From positions 1 to 8,356 of the forward strand of contig JADFVM010000195.1 in NCBI GenBank assembly GCA_015222555.1: a DNA stretch of 8,356 nt, written 5' to 3'. A program made the translations under genes and the position numbers. This DNA comes from Pseudomonadota bacterium. Its GTDB lineage: Bacteria; Desulfobacterota; JADFVX01. A model generated the notes under the pieces. The model did no database searches. It had not been told where the DNA came from and saw only the letters and a program-made list of their open reading frames with translations. Shown here one piece after another: positions 1-6,447 of the stretch (position 1 is its first letter; every line of letters begins with the position of its first letter).

Positions 1-1150
1 CATTGGTATCCAGCCGTACAAGTGTCCCTGCCGGATAAATTCCCAACACTTTGACAAAGTTTTTATAATATTGCGGGTTCAGAGTTGTACCCGATAGTTT
101 CTCCATTATTTTTAAGGCTTCATTGGGATTCAAGGGTTCTTGATAGGGTCTGAGAGTTGTTAAGGCATCATAGCAATCGGCAACGGTGACGACCTGACTG
201 CATAGATTGGGTCCTGCGATTAAAGCCTCCCTCGGGTAGCCGTCAACATGATCGTAGCGCAAGTGATGTTCCAGGGCAACATTTGCAGACGTTTCATGAA
301 TATCCCTCATTTTTATTAACATTTCATAACCGAGAGAGGGATGTTTTTTCATTACATCCCATTCAACATCATCAAGGTGGCCCGCTTTTTTGACAATCGC
401 TTCAGGTGTTTGCGTTTTGCCGATGTCATGTAGCAGTGCACCCACTCCCAGGTCATTAAGTGTTGATTCGGGAAAGCCCAGCCCCTGACCCAGTGCGATG
501 GCCAGGATACTCACATTGACAGAGTGGTTAAAGAGATAGTCGTCATAACCCTTGATCATTGTCAGCCCCAAAATGGCGTTTTTATCTTCAAGAACAACGT
601 CTACCATCTCTGAAATGACGTCTTTTGCCCTGTCAGCAGAAGGGATATTGCCCAGCCGAACCACGCGAGTTACATGGATCATGACTTCCATCGCATCGGC
701 ATATATCAGCCTCGCTTCCCTGTCGAGGTCCTTCTTTTTCTTCTCCAGCCGAGCCAGGACAATATGGGTCAGTCCTCTTGAAGAAAAAACGGCTCCAATG
801 CCGCCCCCTTCGGCAATCGCGCCTTTTGGCAAGGCAAGGATTTCATAAAAACTGGAAGTCTCCTCCAGCGTTAAACCCTCATGAAAAATAACTTTTTCAA
901 CCTTTTTTTCATTGAACATCTTGATAAAATCGGAAAAAAGCTCACTTGCCTCATAGAAGGGTTCATTTTGGATGATAAAAACGTCTTCAACCATCGCTAT
1001 TGCCAGCTTTTTTTCTTTTTCAAGGATACAGTCGATGAGCCGAAATGATTTTTCGACCTGTTGAAATATGGCGGGATGACCTGGAGGGTATAGCGATCTC
1101 ATCTTAAGACCACCGTTAATATGTTTTAATGCTTCAACTAATGGGTTCAT
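1..1150 (-). CDS. HD-GYP domain protein (C-terminus beyond window)
   Basis: The 383 visible codons run off the left edge. This frame has no stop in the window. The C-terminal half is an HD-GYP domain, a family that hydrolyses cyclic di-GMP. Visible family residues are H209, the HD pair H241-D242 in LLHDIGK, H270, H295-H296, and D325 in TVADCYDAL. The GYP signature is altered: HHLRYDHVDGYP keeps G304-Y305-P306 but has one extra residue and lacks the usual DGxG. Residues 1 to about 140 form a different N-terminal module (GLK 14-16, YPPGH 21-25, EKVIFHEGLT 85-94) that resembles the N-terminus of the neighbouring HEAT protein. There are no membrane segments or signal peptide, so it is probably cytoplasmic. 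The ATG lies 19 bases after the HEAT gene stop with only a weak ribosome binding site, so the two are probably co-transcribed. The HD-GYP assignment is firm. Catalytic activity is an inference, since the signature is degenerate. Confidence 0.93.
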   Translation of the reverse strand, partial: MNPLVEALKHINGGLKMRSLYPPGHPAIFQQVEKSFRLIDCILEKEKKLAIAMVEDVFIIQNEPFYEASELFSDFIKMFNEKKVEKVIFHEGLTLEETSSFYEILALPKGAIAEGGGIGAVFSSRGLTHIVLARLEKKKKDLDREARLIYADAMEVMIHVTRVVRLGNIPSADRAKDVISEMVDVVLEDKNAILGLTMIKGYDDYLFNHSVNVSILAIALGQGLGFPESTLNDLGVGALLHDIGKTQTPEAIVKKAGHLDDVEWDVMKKHPSLGYEMLIKMRDIHETSANVALEHHLRYDHVDGYPREALIAGPNLCSQVVTVADCYDALTTLRPYQEPLNPNEALKIMEKLSGTTLNPQYYKNFVKVLGIYPAGTLVRLDTN

Positions 1151-1169
1151 ATCAGAAAGAGTATTTTCT

Positions 1170-2726
1170 TTATTTCATTTTGGAAAGATAATTATAGCAG
1201 ACATCTTTCAGCTTTCCTTTCCCGGAAATATAACCTTTTTCTATCGCTTTTATCGCATCATCATTGCCGATCATTGCCAGTGACTGAGCTGCGAGGAGTT
1301 TAATTTCTTCAGGTTCCTTTTTGAGGAATTGCGACGATGATAAAATCCTCTCAAGCGTTTCAATGGCCTCAACTGCGCCCAACTTTCCAAGTGCCAGAAT
1401 CACTTCCTTTCTGGCATCCAGATTTTTTGAAAAAAGGCTTTTTTTATTAAGTTTTTTTAAAAGAAGAGGTGTTGCTACCGGTTCTTCTACCACTCCGAGT
1501 GAGAAGAATATAAGTGGGTGCAACTCCTTTTCCATTCTATCATATCGCTTTATAAGGATGGTGGCGGCTTCATTTCCGCCAATCTTCGACAATGCCTTTA
1601 TGGCCTCTTTTTTTACCTTTATATCGCTATGCTCTAGCAATTTATCCAGAGCCAACAGGCTGTCCATGTTAGCTATTTCTCCGAGTATGGACGCCATATT
1701 ACGGATAACAAACCACCGGTCATCCTGAAGTCGGTCTTTAATTTTGTTTGCGGCGCTGCTTCCGAATTTCGATATAACATCTACCAGCATTCGCCTGCAA
1801 TGCCTCTCCTCTGTATTGGATAAACTGTCGAGTAAAACATCAACAGCTGGATCGCCAACTTTTAATAATAGAGGGGCTGTTTTGGTATCTCCCTTAGTGC
1901 TGCAAAGTTTGTTTGCCAGAAATTTTAAAACAGGACGACTTGCCATATCTCTAATCTTGGTCAGGGTCAGCCATTCCCTTTCATAAGAGATTTGAGCTGA
2001 CAAGTCTAAATGGTCCGACAAGACGTATAATATTTTTACAGGTAATTCCAGCCGTCCAGCAGCAACTTCTGAAGCAATGAGAGGCACCATAATTCCTAAA
2101 ATCTGCCAGTAACGCTTATCAATTACGGGGCTTTTTATTTCTTCTAACAGTTCTTCGAGACTTTTTTCTTCCGCCACCCCTGTACGTTTCATCACTTCCA
2201 GATCCGTTGCTTGAACAGAGAACACGTCATCTGTTTCTCCAATATAAGCAAGGTCCCTGGCGATTAACTTGTCGTAATTAATCTCGTTTACCCAAATAGA
2301 TTTGACGTGTCTATCCAGTAGAACAGTTTCAACGCTGCCAGCTTCCTTGATTTCTTTTGGACTCATATGTACAGCTCTTAAAAACGTATTGAAATCGCTG
2401 ATAGTAAGGCCCTGCAATATGAAAACCTTTCTTACACCTCTTATGTAAAGCGCTTTGGCAAAATCTAAAAGGGGCTTAATGCCCTTGCCGAGCTGGTGAA
2501 AACCGCTGTAAAGCCCTCTTCTTTTCACGGAAATGGAAATCGTTTCCATCCCCTTCAGCTTGGCACATATTGAATTGAAAGCATTATCGATGAGGCTGCT
2601 TAAGGCTTGGTGTCCGTCTTGATAGTAATCAAGGGCTTTTAATCCTTTTTGAATTTCAAGAGCTATTTCTGAATAGTTATCAATGTCCTTCCGGCTGGAC
2701 GGATCTTTAGAGGCCTCAGTATTCAT
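1170..2726 (-). CDS. HEAT-repeat protein with N-terminal module shared with the adjacent HD-GYP protein
   Basis: This is a 518-residue soluble protein. About residues 285-515 are helical HEAT/PBS-type repeats. Clear units start near D335 (DDRWFVIRNMASILGEI), S368 (SDIKVKKEAIKALSKIGG), N435 (NLDARKEVILALGKLG) and E473 (EEIKLLAAQSLAMIGND). Such repeats usually form a scaffold for protein binding. Residues about 20-150 match the N-terminus of the next protein: GLK 28-30, a YYQDGH in place of YPPGH, and VRKVFILQGLT 98-108 followed by helical sequence. Residues 150-285 are a helical linker with no motif I recognise. The start ATG has no Shine-Dalgarno sequence; a strong promoter ends six bases upstream of it, suggesting a leaderless message. 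No better in-frame start precedes M60, which is already inside the shared module. A role in signalling with the HD-GYP protein is inferred from the shared module and adjacency; the exact function is unknown. Confidence 0.9.
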   Translation of the reverse strand: MNTEASKDPSSRKDIDNYSEIALEIQKGLKALDYYQDGHQALSSLIDNAFNSICAKLKGMETISISVKRRGLYSGFHQLGKGIKPLLDFAKALYIRGVRKVFILQGLTISDFNTFLRAVHMSPKEIKEAGSVETVLLDRHVKSIWVNEINYDKLIARDLAYIGETDDVFSVQATDLEVMKRTGVAEEKSLEELLEEIKSPVIDKRYWQILGIMVPLIASEVAAGRLELPVKILYVLSDHLDLSAQISYEREWLTLTKIRDMASRPVLKFLANKLCSTKGDTKTAPLLLKVGDPAVDVLLDSLSNTEERHCRRMLVDVISKFGSSAANKIKDRLQDDRWFVIRNMASILGEIANMDSLLALDKLLEHSDIKVKKEAIKALSKIGGNEAATILIKRYDRMEKELHPLIFFSLGVVEEPVATPLLLKKLNKKSLFSKNLDARKEVILALGKLGAVEAIETLERILSSSQFLKKEPEEIKLLAAQSLAMIGNDDAIKAIEKGYISGKGKLKDVCYNYLSKMK

Positions 2727-2732
2727 GGGCTG

Positions 2733-2760
2733 ATTTTATCACAATAAGGTGAAGTGTCAA
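2733..2760 (-). promoter_or_regulatory. Sigma70 promoter of the HEAT/HD-GYP genes
   Basis: The minus strand reads TTGACA (2755-2760), a 16-base spacer, then TAAAAT (2733-2738). The -10 is preceded by TGA, giving an extended -10. Seven bases past the -10 is position 2726, the A of the HEAT gene ATG, so the predicted transcript has no leader. Confidence 0.72.
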
Positions 2761-2979
2761 TATGGCATTGTAAAAAATGGGGAACCTAAGTAGATACCCA
2801 CGGGCTTACGCCCATCGTCCTCAGTGTTATTTTCGATAGAGATTTACAGTCTTGTCTGTTTTTCTTTTTGTGGATTTGACGGCTCTGTGTACGATTAAAG
2901 ATACACATATTTAACTGTTTGTTTGGAAATGGCCGTAGCACACTTACCTGTTAGCAGGGCCTGCTGTGAAGAGAGTGGA
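2761..2979. other. Intergenic stretch without a recognisable gene; two small hairpins
   Basis: No reading frame here has a plausible start and ribosome binding site. It holds a four-base-pair GGGC-TTAC-GCCC hairpin at 2802-2813, reminiscent of a REP-type palindrome but too small to classify. A second palindrome, AGCAG-GGC-CTGCT, lies at 2953-2965. Read on the minus strand, this stretch is the 3' flank of the group II intron remnant and the approach to the HEAT gene promoter. Nothing else was identified. Confidence 0.5.
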
Positions 2980-3259
2980 ATCGAGTAGGTAGGGGGCTAA
3001 CGCCTCTCAGGCTACCCGGCATACAGTTCAGTACCAAGGCGGTTCCTGAAGTTAAATATGTCTGAATCTGTATAAGTCATCGACCACCGACACAAGGCCG
3101 ATTTGGTCAAAGAATTTCTTCGGAAAGGCTCAGTTCATATGGGATGTTCCGGAATTCCACCATGGACCCCGTTGGATAAAGGCTGACATAACAGCCGCCT
3201 CCTCTGTGAGACCGGCTTTTATCATCCTCACACTTTAAGATGCCCTCTGCCGGGCGCAC
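2980..3259 (-). mobile_element. Internally deleted class C group II intron remnant, 280 bases, ORF-less
   Basis: On the minus strand the element opens with GTGCGCCCGGCAGAGGGC (from 3259), the standard 5' end of bacterial group II introns. It closes with CTACTCGAT (2988-2980), the standard 3' end. Domain V is recognisable: GAACCGCC (3045-3038) keeps the CGC catalytic triad of class C introns. GTAC and GTAT flank a GAA-containing loop (3034-3021), and TGAGAGG (3009-3003) follows. GTTAGCCCCC then makes a short domain VI. Internal pieces match domain I of class C introns as I recall it from Oceanobacillus: a GGGGTCCATGG / TGGAAT stretch near 3155-3173, and a GGAACA...CATATGA...GAGCC stretch at 3127-3150. 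Full class C ribozymes need roughly 400 bases plus a 1.2-kb maturase gene, so most of domains I-IV and all of the maturase are missing. In domain V the 3' strand GGGTAGC leaves two mispairs with ACCGCCT, suggesting decay. Self-splicing is unlikely. Confidence 0.82.
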
Positions 3260-3262
3260 AAT

Positions 3263-3290
3263 AAAAAAAAGCGGACAAAAAACTGTCCGC
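3263..3290 (-). terminator. Intrinsic terminator of the atpZ-atpI-atpB-atpE operon
   Basis: Read on the minus strand, GCGGACA (3290-3284) and TGTCCGC (3277-3271) form a perfect seven-base-pair stem around a six-base loop. It is followed by eight T (3270-3263). AAAAG upstream can extend the stem against the T-tract. It starts 45 bases after the atpE stop, so the message ends after subunit c. Confidence 0.9.
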
Positions 3291-3335
3291 CTTTTCAACT
3301 TTTGCAATGCTAAATTCGTTTTGGCGATCTTAGAA

Positions 3336-3680
3336 TTATATAAAGTGGCCGACAGAAACGAAGAGCAGTAGAAGTGCAACAACGAGGGCATAGATCGCCA
3401 GAGACTCGATCATCGCAAGACCGATCATCATGGTAGTCAGAACCTTTCCTGCTGCACTAGGATTTCTGGCAACACTTTCCACAGACCCTCTAACGACTCC
3501 ACCCATGGCGCTGGCTGCTCCCACTGCAGCAACGGCCATAGTTATTCCGGCTGTTGCCATGATAACAGTCAGAATAGTGGTGTAATCTCCCCCCCCTTCT
3601 TCGGCAGCCATAGCTACAGGTGCTGATACCATCATGGAACAAAAAGCAACAAGCACCATACTTAAAATTCTCTTAAACAT
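3336..3680 (-). CDS. atpE: ATP synthase F0 subunit c
   Basis: This is a 114-residue c-ring subunit that carries protons or sodium ions through the membrane motor. Residues 1-25 are a signal-like peptide with an AMA cleavage site before A26, leaving a mature protein of about 89 residues, a usual c-subunit length. Helix 1 spans about 34-60, the polar loop contains R72-N73-P74, and helix 2 spans about 78-110. The ion-carrying carboxylate is E92, followed by S93 and Y97 (IESLAIY), a pattern seen in sodium-type rotors. The helix-1 position that is glutamine in sodium c-rings aligns with M59, so ion choice cannot be read off. The start at 3680 is preferred over a longer in-frame extension to 3971. 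It is preceded by a full AAGGAGG five bases upstream, and the extension would only re-read atpB in another frame. It follows atpB by 38 bases and precedes the terminator. Confidence 0.95.
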   Translation of the reverse strand: MFKRILSMVLVAFCSMMVSAPVAMAAEEGGGDYTTILTVIMATAGITMAVAAVGAASAMGGVVRGSVESVARNPSAAGKVLTTMMIGLAMIESLAIYALVVALLLLFVSVGHFI

Positions 3681-3685
3681 TTTTT

Positions 3686-3692
3686 CCTCCTT
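3686..3692 (-). promoter_or_regulatory. Ribosome binding site of atpE
   Basis: AAGGAGG lies five bases before the ATG at 3680. It is the strongest Shine-Dalgarno sequence in the operon. It fixes the atpE start and fits the need for many c subunits per complex. Confidence 0.88.
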
Positions 3693-3718
3693 TTTCTGAT
3701 TTTCATCATTATTTAATT

Positions 3719-4378
3719 TTAATGAGCTTCTTCCAACGCGCCACTCAAGTAGAGCGAGGCAAGAAGCACAAATACAAACGTTTGAATGAAGGCAACGAGC
3801 AGTCCCAGAAAAGACATTGCTGATGGCAGTACAGCGGGTGCCAGAAACATCAAGATCAAAACGACAAGCTCGTGGCCGGTCATATTGCCAAACAGTCTCA
3901 GGGACAGTGAAAGAGGTCTTGCAAAGTGACCGATAACTTCGATGGGGAACATGAGTGGCGCCAGCCACCATACCGATCCCATAAAATGCTTGATATAACC
4001 AAAACCATGTTCCTTTATGCCGGCAATGTGTGTTACAAGAAAAACGGTAATGGCGCAGGCCGCTGTAGTGTTCAGGTTGGCAGTCGGCGGTAAAAAGCCG
4101 GGAATGAGGCCGAGCACGTTTGAGATAAAGATGAAAAAACCGAGTGTTGCGATTAGGGGGAAATAAGGCCTGCCCTTTGGCCCCACGGTTTCTGATACCA
4201 GGCCGTCAATGGCTGATATAGCAATTTCCATTACATTTTGCAGCCCCCCCGGAACAAGAGATATCCTCCTCTTTAACGTCATTCTGGAGAGGAAAGAGAG
4301 CAAAAGGACGACAAAAACTGCCATAGTAACATAGTCCGGAATGCCGGGGATATGAAAAAATATTAAGGGATGAGTCAT
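3719..4378 (-). CDS. atpB: ATP synthase F0 subunit a
   Basis: This 219-residue membrane protein forms the half-channels next to the c-ring. The essential arginine is R161 in LSLRLFGNM, with N165, E170 and Q199 at the usual channel positions. The PPTANLNTT motif at 98-105 is typical of the family. Hydrophobic segments lie near 16-32, 75-95, 105-120, 140-160, 170-185 and 187-212. It is shorter than the E. coli protein, as in many deltaproteobacteria. Its ATG overlaps the atpI stop as ATGA, indicating translational coupling. A weak AAGG lies about ten bases upstream. It precedes atpE in the usual order. Confidence 0.96.
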   Translation of the reverse strand: MTHPLIFFHIPGIPDYVTMAVFVVLLLSFLSRMTLKRRISLVPGGLQNVMEIAISAIDGLVSETVGPKGRPYFPLIATLGFFIFISNVLGLIPGFLPPTANLNTTAACAITVFLVTHIAGIKEHGFGYIKHFMGSVWWLAPLMFPIEVIGHFARPLSLSLRLFGNMTGHELVVLILMFLAPAVLPSAMSFLGLLVAFIQTFVFVLLASLYLSGALEEAH

Positions 4379-4821
4379 CTAGCGTTCGCCTTCAAATTAT
4401 TTAAATACAATGAAATAGCTGTATAGATTACCGTTGCCGGAACGACGAGCAGTCCAATGGCAAGTCCTGCCGCGCCTACCTTTTCTCCCTTTAAGAGTAT
4501 AACAAGAAAAACAGTAACAAATGCAAGCTTCGCATTGTATCTACCTACTACTTTTAAAACTGCCACCTTGTCTTTGCCGGAATGAAGAAAGGCAAATGTT
4601 TTCTCCAGAGACCTTTTCATCTCTATAAAACAAAAGAGGGCGAGAACACCCCCTGCGGCAACACCTGCTGCTGTTTTTTGAGTTAAAAAGGCAAAAGAAA
4701 AGGTGACCATTAACACAAATATAACGATAGAGACCCTGACCAGTTTTTTCCTTAGGCCGGCTTCCAGGTCAGAGTGTAAATCCTCTTGCGAGGTATCAAT
4801 GATCAATTTTCTTGATTGCAC
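4375..4821 (-). CDS. atpI: ATP synthase subunit I (assembly factor)
   Basis: This is a 148-residue protein with four predicted membrane helices (about 28-46, 51-68, 96-111, 115-138). Its size, topology and place just before atpB match the AtpI family, which assists c-ring assembly. The sequence is poorly conserved, as usual for the family. The drawn start is GTG at 4821, which overlaps atpZ by 26 bases and has no clear ribosome binding site. An in-frame TTG at 4806 would cut the overlap to 11 bases. Neither start has strong support, so the first few residues are uncertain. The stop overlaps the atpB start. Confidence 0.85.
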   Translation of the reverse strand: MQSRKLIIDTSQEDLHSDLEAGLRKKLVRVSIVIFVLMVTFSFAFLTQKTAAGVAAGGVLALFCFIEMKRSLEKTFAFLHSGKDKVAVLKVVGRYNAKLAFVTVFLVILLKGEKVGAAGLAIGLLVVPATVIYTAISLYLNNLKANAR

Positions 4822-5011
4822 TAAAAATGTTCTTGAACCCTGCAGCGATACCCATAATCAGAAAAAATATAGTTAACCAGGGCGAGGTTTCAAATTTGTC
4901 ATCAAGATATAAGCCGATGCCAAGACCTACAAAGGTCGAAACCACCATCTGAATGCCAATTGCGGATAATTTCCCTAACTGGCCTATAAGACCCTTTGTT
5001 TCTTTTTCCAT
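4796..5011 (-). CDS. atpZ: AtpZ/AtpI-family small membrane protein
   Basis: This 71-residue protein has two membrane helices (about 16-36 and 43-63) joined by a short charged loop. The glycine-rich GLGIGLYLDDKF and the TSPWLT...GIAAGFKN pattern are typical of AtpZ. AtpZ is encoded at the head of many atp operons and has been linked to F-type ATP synthase assembly and to Mg2+/Ca2+ transport. It is the first gene after the promoter at 5036-5064. The start ATG is preceded by a weak TGAG and overlaps an ATG-TAA start-stop pair (5016-5011). Confidence 0.88.
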   Translation of the reverse strand: MEKETKGLIGQLGKLSAIGIQMVVSTFVGLGIGLYLDDKFETSPWLTIFFLIMGIAAGFKNIFSAIKKIDH

Positions 5012-5035
5012 TACATCTCAGGAACCAATTTGTCG

Positions 5036-5064
5036 AATATACCAGAGAGAGTCAACAGTGTCAA
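5036..5064 (-). promoter_or_regulatory. Sigma70 promoter of the atpZ-atpI-atpB-atpE operon
   Basis: The minus strand reads TTGACA (5059-5064), an exact 17-base spacer, then TATATT (5036-5041), with TG one base before the -10 (extended -10). The predicted start is near 5029, giving a leader of about 18 bases. A GTTGAC direct repeat overlaps the -35. This lets the atp genes be expressed independently of hemL. Confidence 0.78.
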
Positions 5065-5091
5065 CAGAAAATCCCAATGAGTTTCCAAATG

Positions 5092-6381
5092 TCAGGCTTT
5101 TAAAGAAGCGAAACTTTTTTCAGCCGCCCTGATTGTTTTTTCTACATCCTCTTCGCTGTGAGCCAGAGACATAAAACCGGCCTCGAACTGCGATGGCGCA
5201 AGGTTGATCCCTTCATTCAGCATCTGCCTGAAAAACTGTCCGAACAGTTCGGTGTCAGAGCTGGTTGCCGAGGTATAATCGGTGACCTCTTTGTCTGTAA
5301 AGAAGGTGCAGAACATGGCGCCCACTCGTGTGGAACAGGTCGGTATGCCCGCATTGTTTGCCGCATTTTTCATTCCCTCTGCCAGCTGGGCACTCCTTGT
5401 CTCAAGCTGGTCATAGGCGCCGGGTTCAGAGAGAATTTTCAGTGTTTCTATTCCAGCCGTCATGGCCAGCGGATTGCCGGAAAGTGTGCCGGCCTGATAG
5501 ACAGGCCCTTTTGGTGCGATCATCTCCATGATTTCTTTCTTCCCGCCGTAGGCGCCGACGGGAAGCCCCCCGCCGATTACTTTCCCCAAACAGGTCAGGT
5601 CGGGCGTGATACCAAAGCGCTCCTGTGCGCCGCCAAAGGCCACTCTGAAGCCGCTCATTACCTCGTCAAAAATAAGGACAATCCCTTTCTCACTACAAAG
5701 GATTCTTAAGCCTTCCAGAAAACCGCCCTTTGGCGGGATGACACCCATGTTGCCGGGCAGCGGTTCGACGATAATACAGGCAAGGTTTTTACCCTCTTCA
5801 TTGACAATGGCTTTGACGGCCTCAAGATCATTAAACGGTGCGGTAATGGTGTTTTTGGCATAATCTGCGGGAACACCGGGACTGTCAGGCACACCGAGTG
5901 TCGCCGCACCGGAACCGGCCTTGACCAGAAGTCCGTCTGCGTGACCGTGATAACCGCCTTCAAACTTGATAATTTTGTCTCTGCCGGTGTAGCCGCGAGC
6001 CAGACGGATGGCGCTCATTGTGGCTTCCGTGCCGGAATTAACCATCCTTACCATCTCTATGGAGGGAACGGCGTTAATCACCATTTCCGCAAGCTCGATC
6101 TCCAGTTCTGTCGGCGCGCCAAAACTGGTTCCCTTGTCGATCGCCTTTTTTATAGCCTCGTTCACACGGGGATTGGCGTGACCCACGATCATTGGCCCCC
6201 ATGATCCGACATAATCGATATATTCGTTGCCGTCTACATCGATAATCTTTGAGCCTGATGCGCGATCAATAAAGATAGGATCACCCCCGACGGACTTGAA
6301 CGCCCTGACGGGACTGTTTACACCGCCGGGAATAAGCTGCGTAGCTTTTTCGAAAAATAAATCTGACTTGTCATGCTTCAT
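5092..6381 (-). CDS. hemL: Glutamate-1-semialdehyde 2,1-aminomutase
   Basis: This 429-residue PLP enzyme of aminotransferase class III converts glutamate-1-semialdehyde to 5-aminolevulinate, the last step of the C5 route to heme and other tetrapyrroles. The protein is full length. The N-terminal PGGVNSPVRAF (18-28) is a family hallmark. SGTEA (116-120) and GGYHGHAD (142-149) line the cofactor site, D239 in FDEV contacts the PLP ring, and K267 in CLGKVIGGG forms the Schiff base. Small departures include VEPLPGNMG where VEPVAGNMG is usual. GAGG lies eight bases before the ATG. It probably has its own promoter and a structured leader upstream, and ends 80 bases before atpZ. It supplies heme for a respiratory lifestyle, which fits its location next to ATP synthase genes. 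Confidence 0.97.
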   Translation of the reverse strand: MKHDKSDLFFEKATQLIPGGVNSPVRAFKSVGGDPIFIDRASGSKIIDVDGNEYIDYVGSWGPMIVGHANPRVNEAIKKAIDKGTSFGAPTELEIELAEMVINAVPSIEMVRMVNSGTEATMSAIRLARGYTGRDKIIKFEGGYHGHADGLLVKAGSGAATLGVPDSPGVPADYAKNTITAPFNDLEAVKAIVNEEGKNLACIIVEPLPGNMGVIPPKGGFLEGLRILCSEKGIVLIFDEVMSGFRVAFGGAQERFGITPDLTCLGKVIGGGLPVGAYGGKKEIMEMIAPKGPVYQAGTLSGNPLAMTAGIETLKILSEPGAYDQLETRSAQLAEGMKNAANNAGIPTCSTRVGAMFCTFFTDKEVTDYTSATSSDTELFGQFFRQMLNEGINLAPSQFEAGFMSLAHSEEDVEKTIRAAEKSFASLKA

Positions 6382-6447
6382 AAAAACAACCTCATTTCAG
6401 TTAACAAATTCCTGTGTTAATAGCCTAACCCAGATGAACAGGAAAGT

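Noticed and set aside
552..848. A 98-residue plus-strand frame
   Set aside because: It lies opposite the HD-GYP gene, which has clear motifs, and its composition is that of an antisense shadow.
2791..2816. REP element or insertion sequence end at the GGGC-TTAC-GCCC hairpin
   Set aside because: A four-base-pair stem in a single copy is too little to assign. No transposase or paired inverted end is visible nearby.
3107..3391. A 94-residue minus-strand frame
   Set aside because: It crosses the end of atpE, the terminator hairpin and the intron remnant, and has no ribosome binding site or recognisable domain.
3336..3971. A 211-residue frame that would extend subunit c at its N-terminus
   Set aside because: The extra residues re-read atpB in another frame and lack family similarity. 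A perfect ribosome binding site precedes the internal ATG at 3680.
5158..5709. A 183-residue plus-strand frame
   Set aside because: It is antisense to the conserved C-terminal half of hemL; a shadow.
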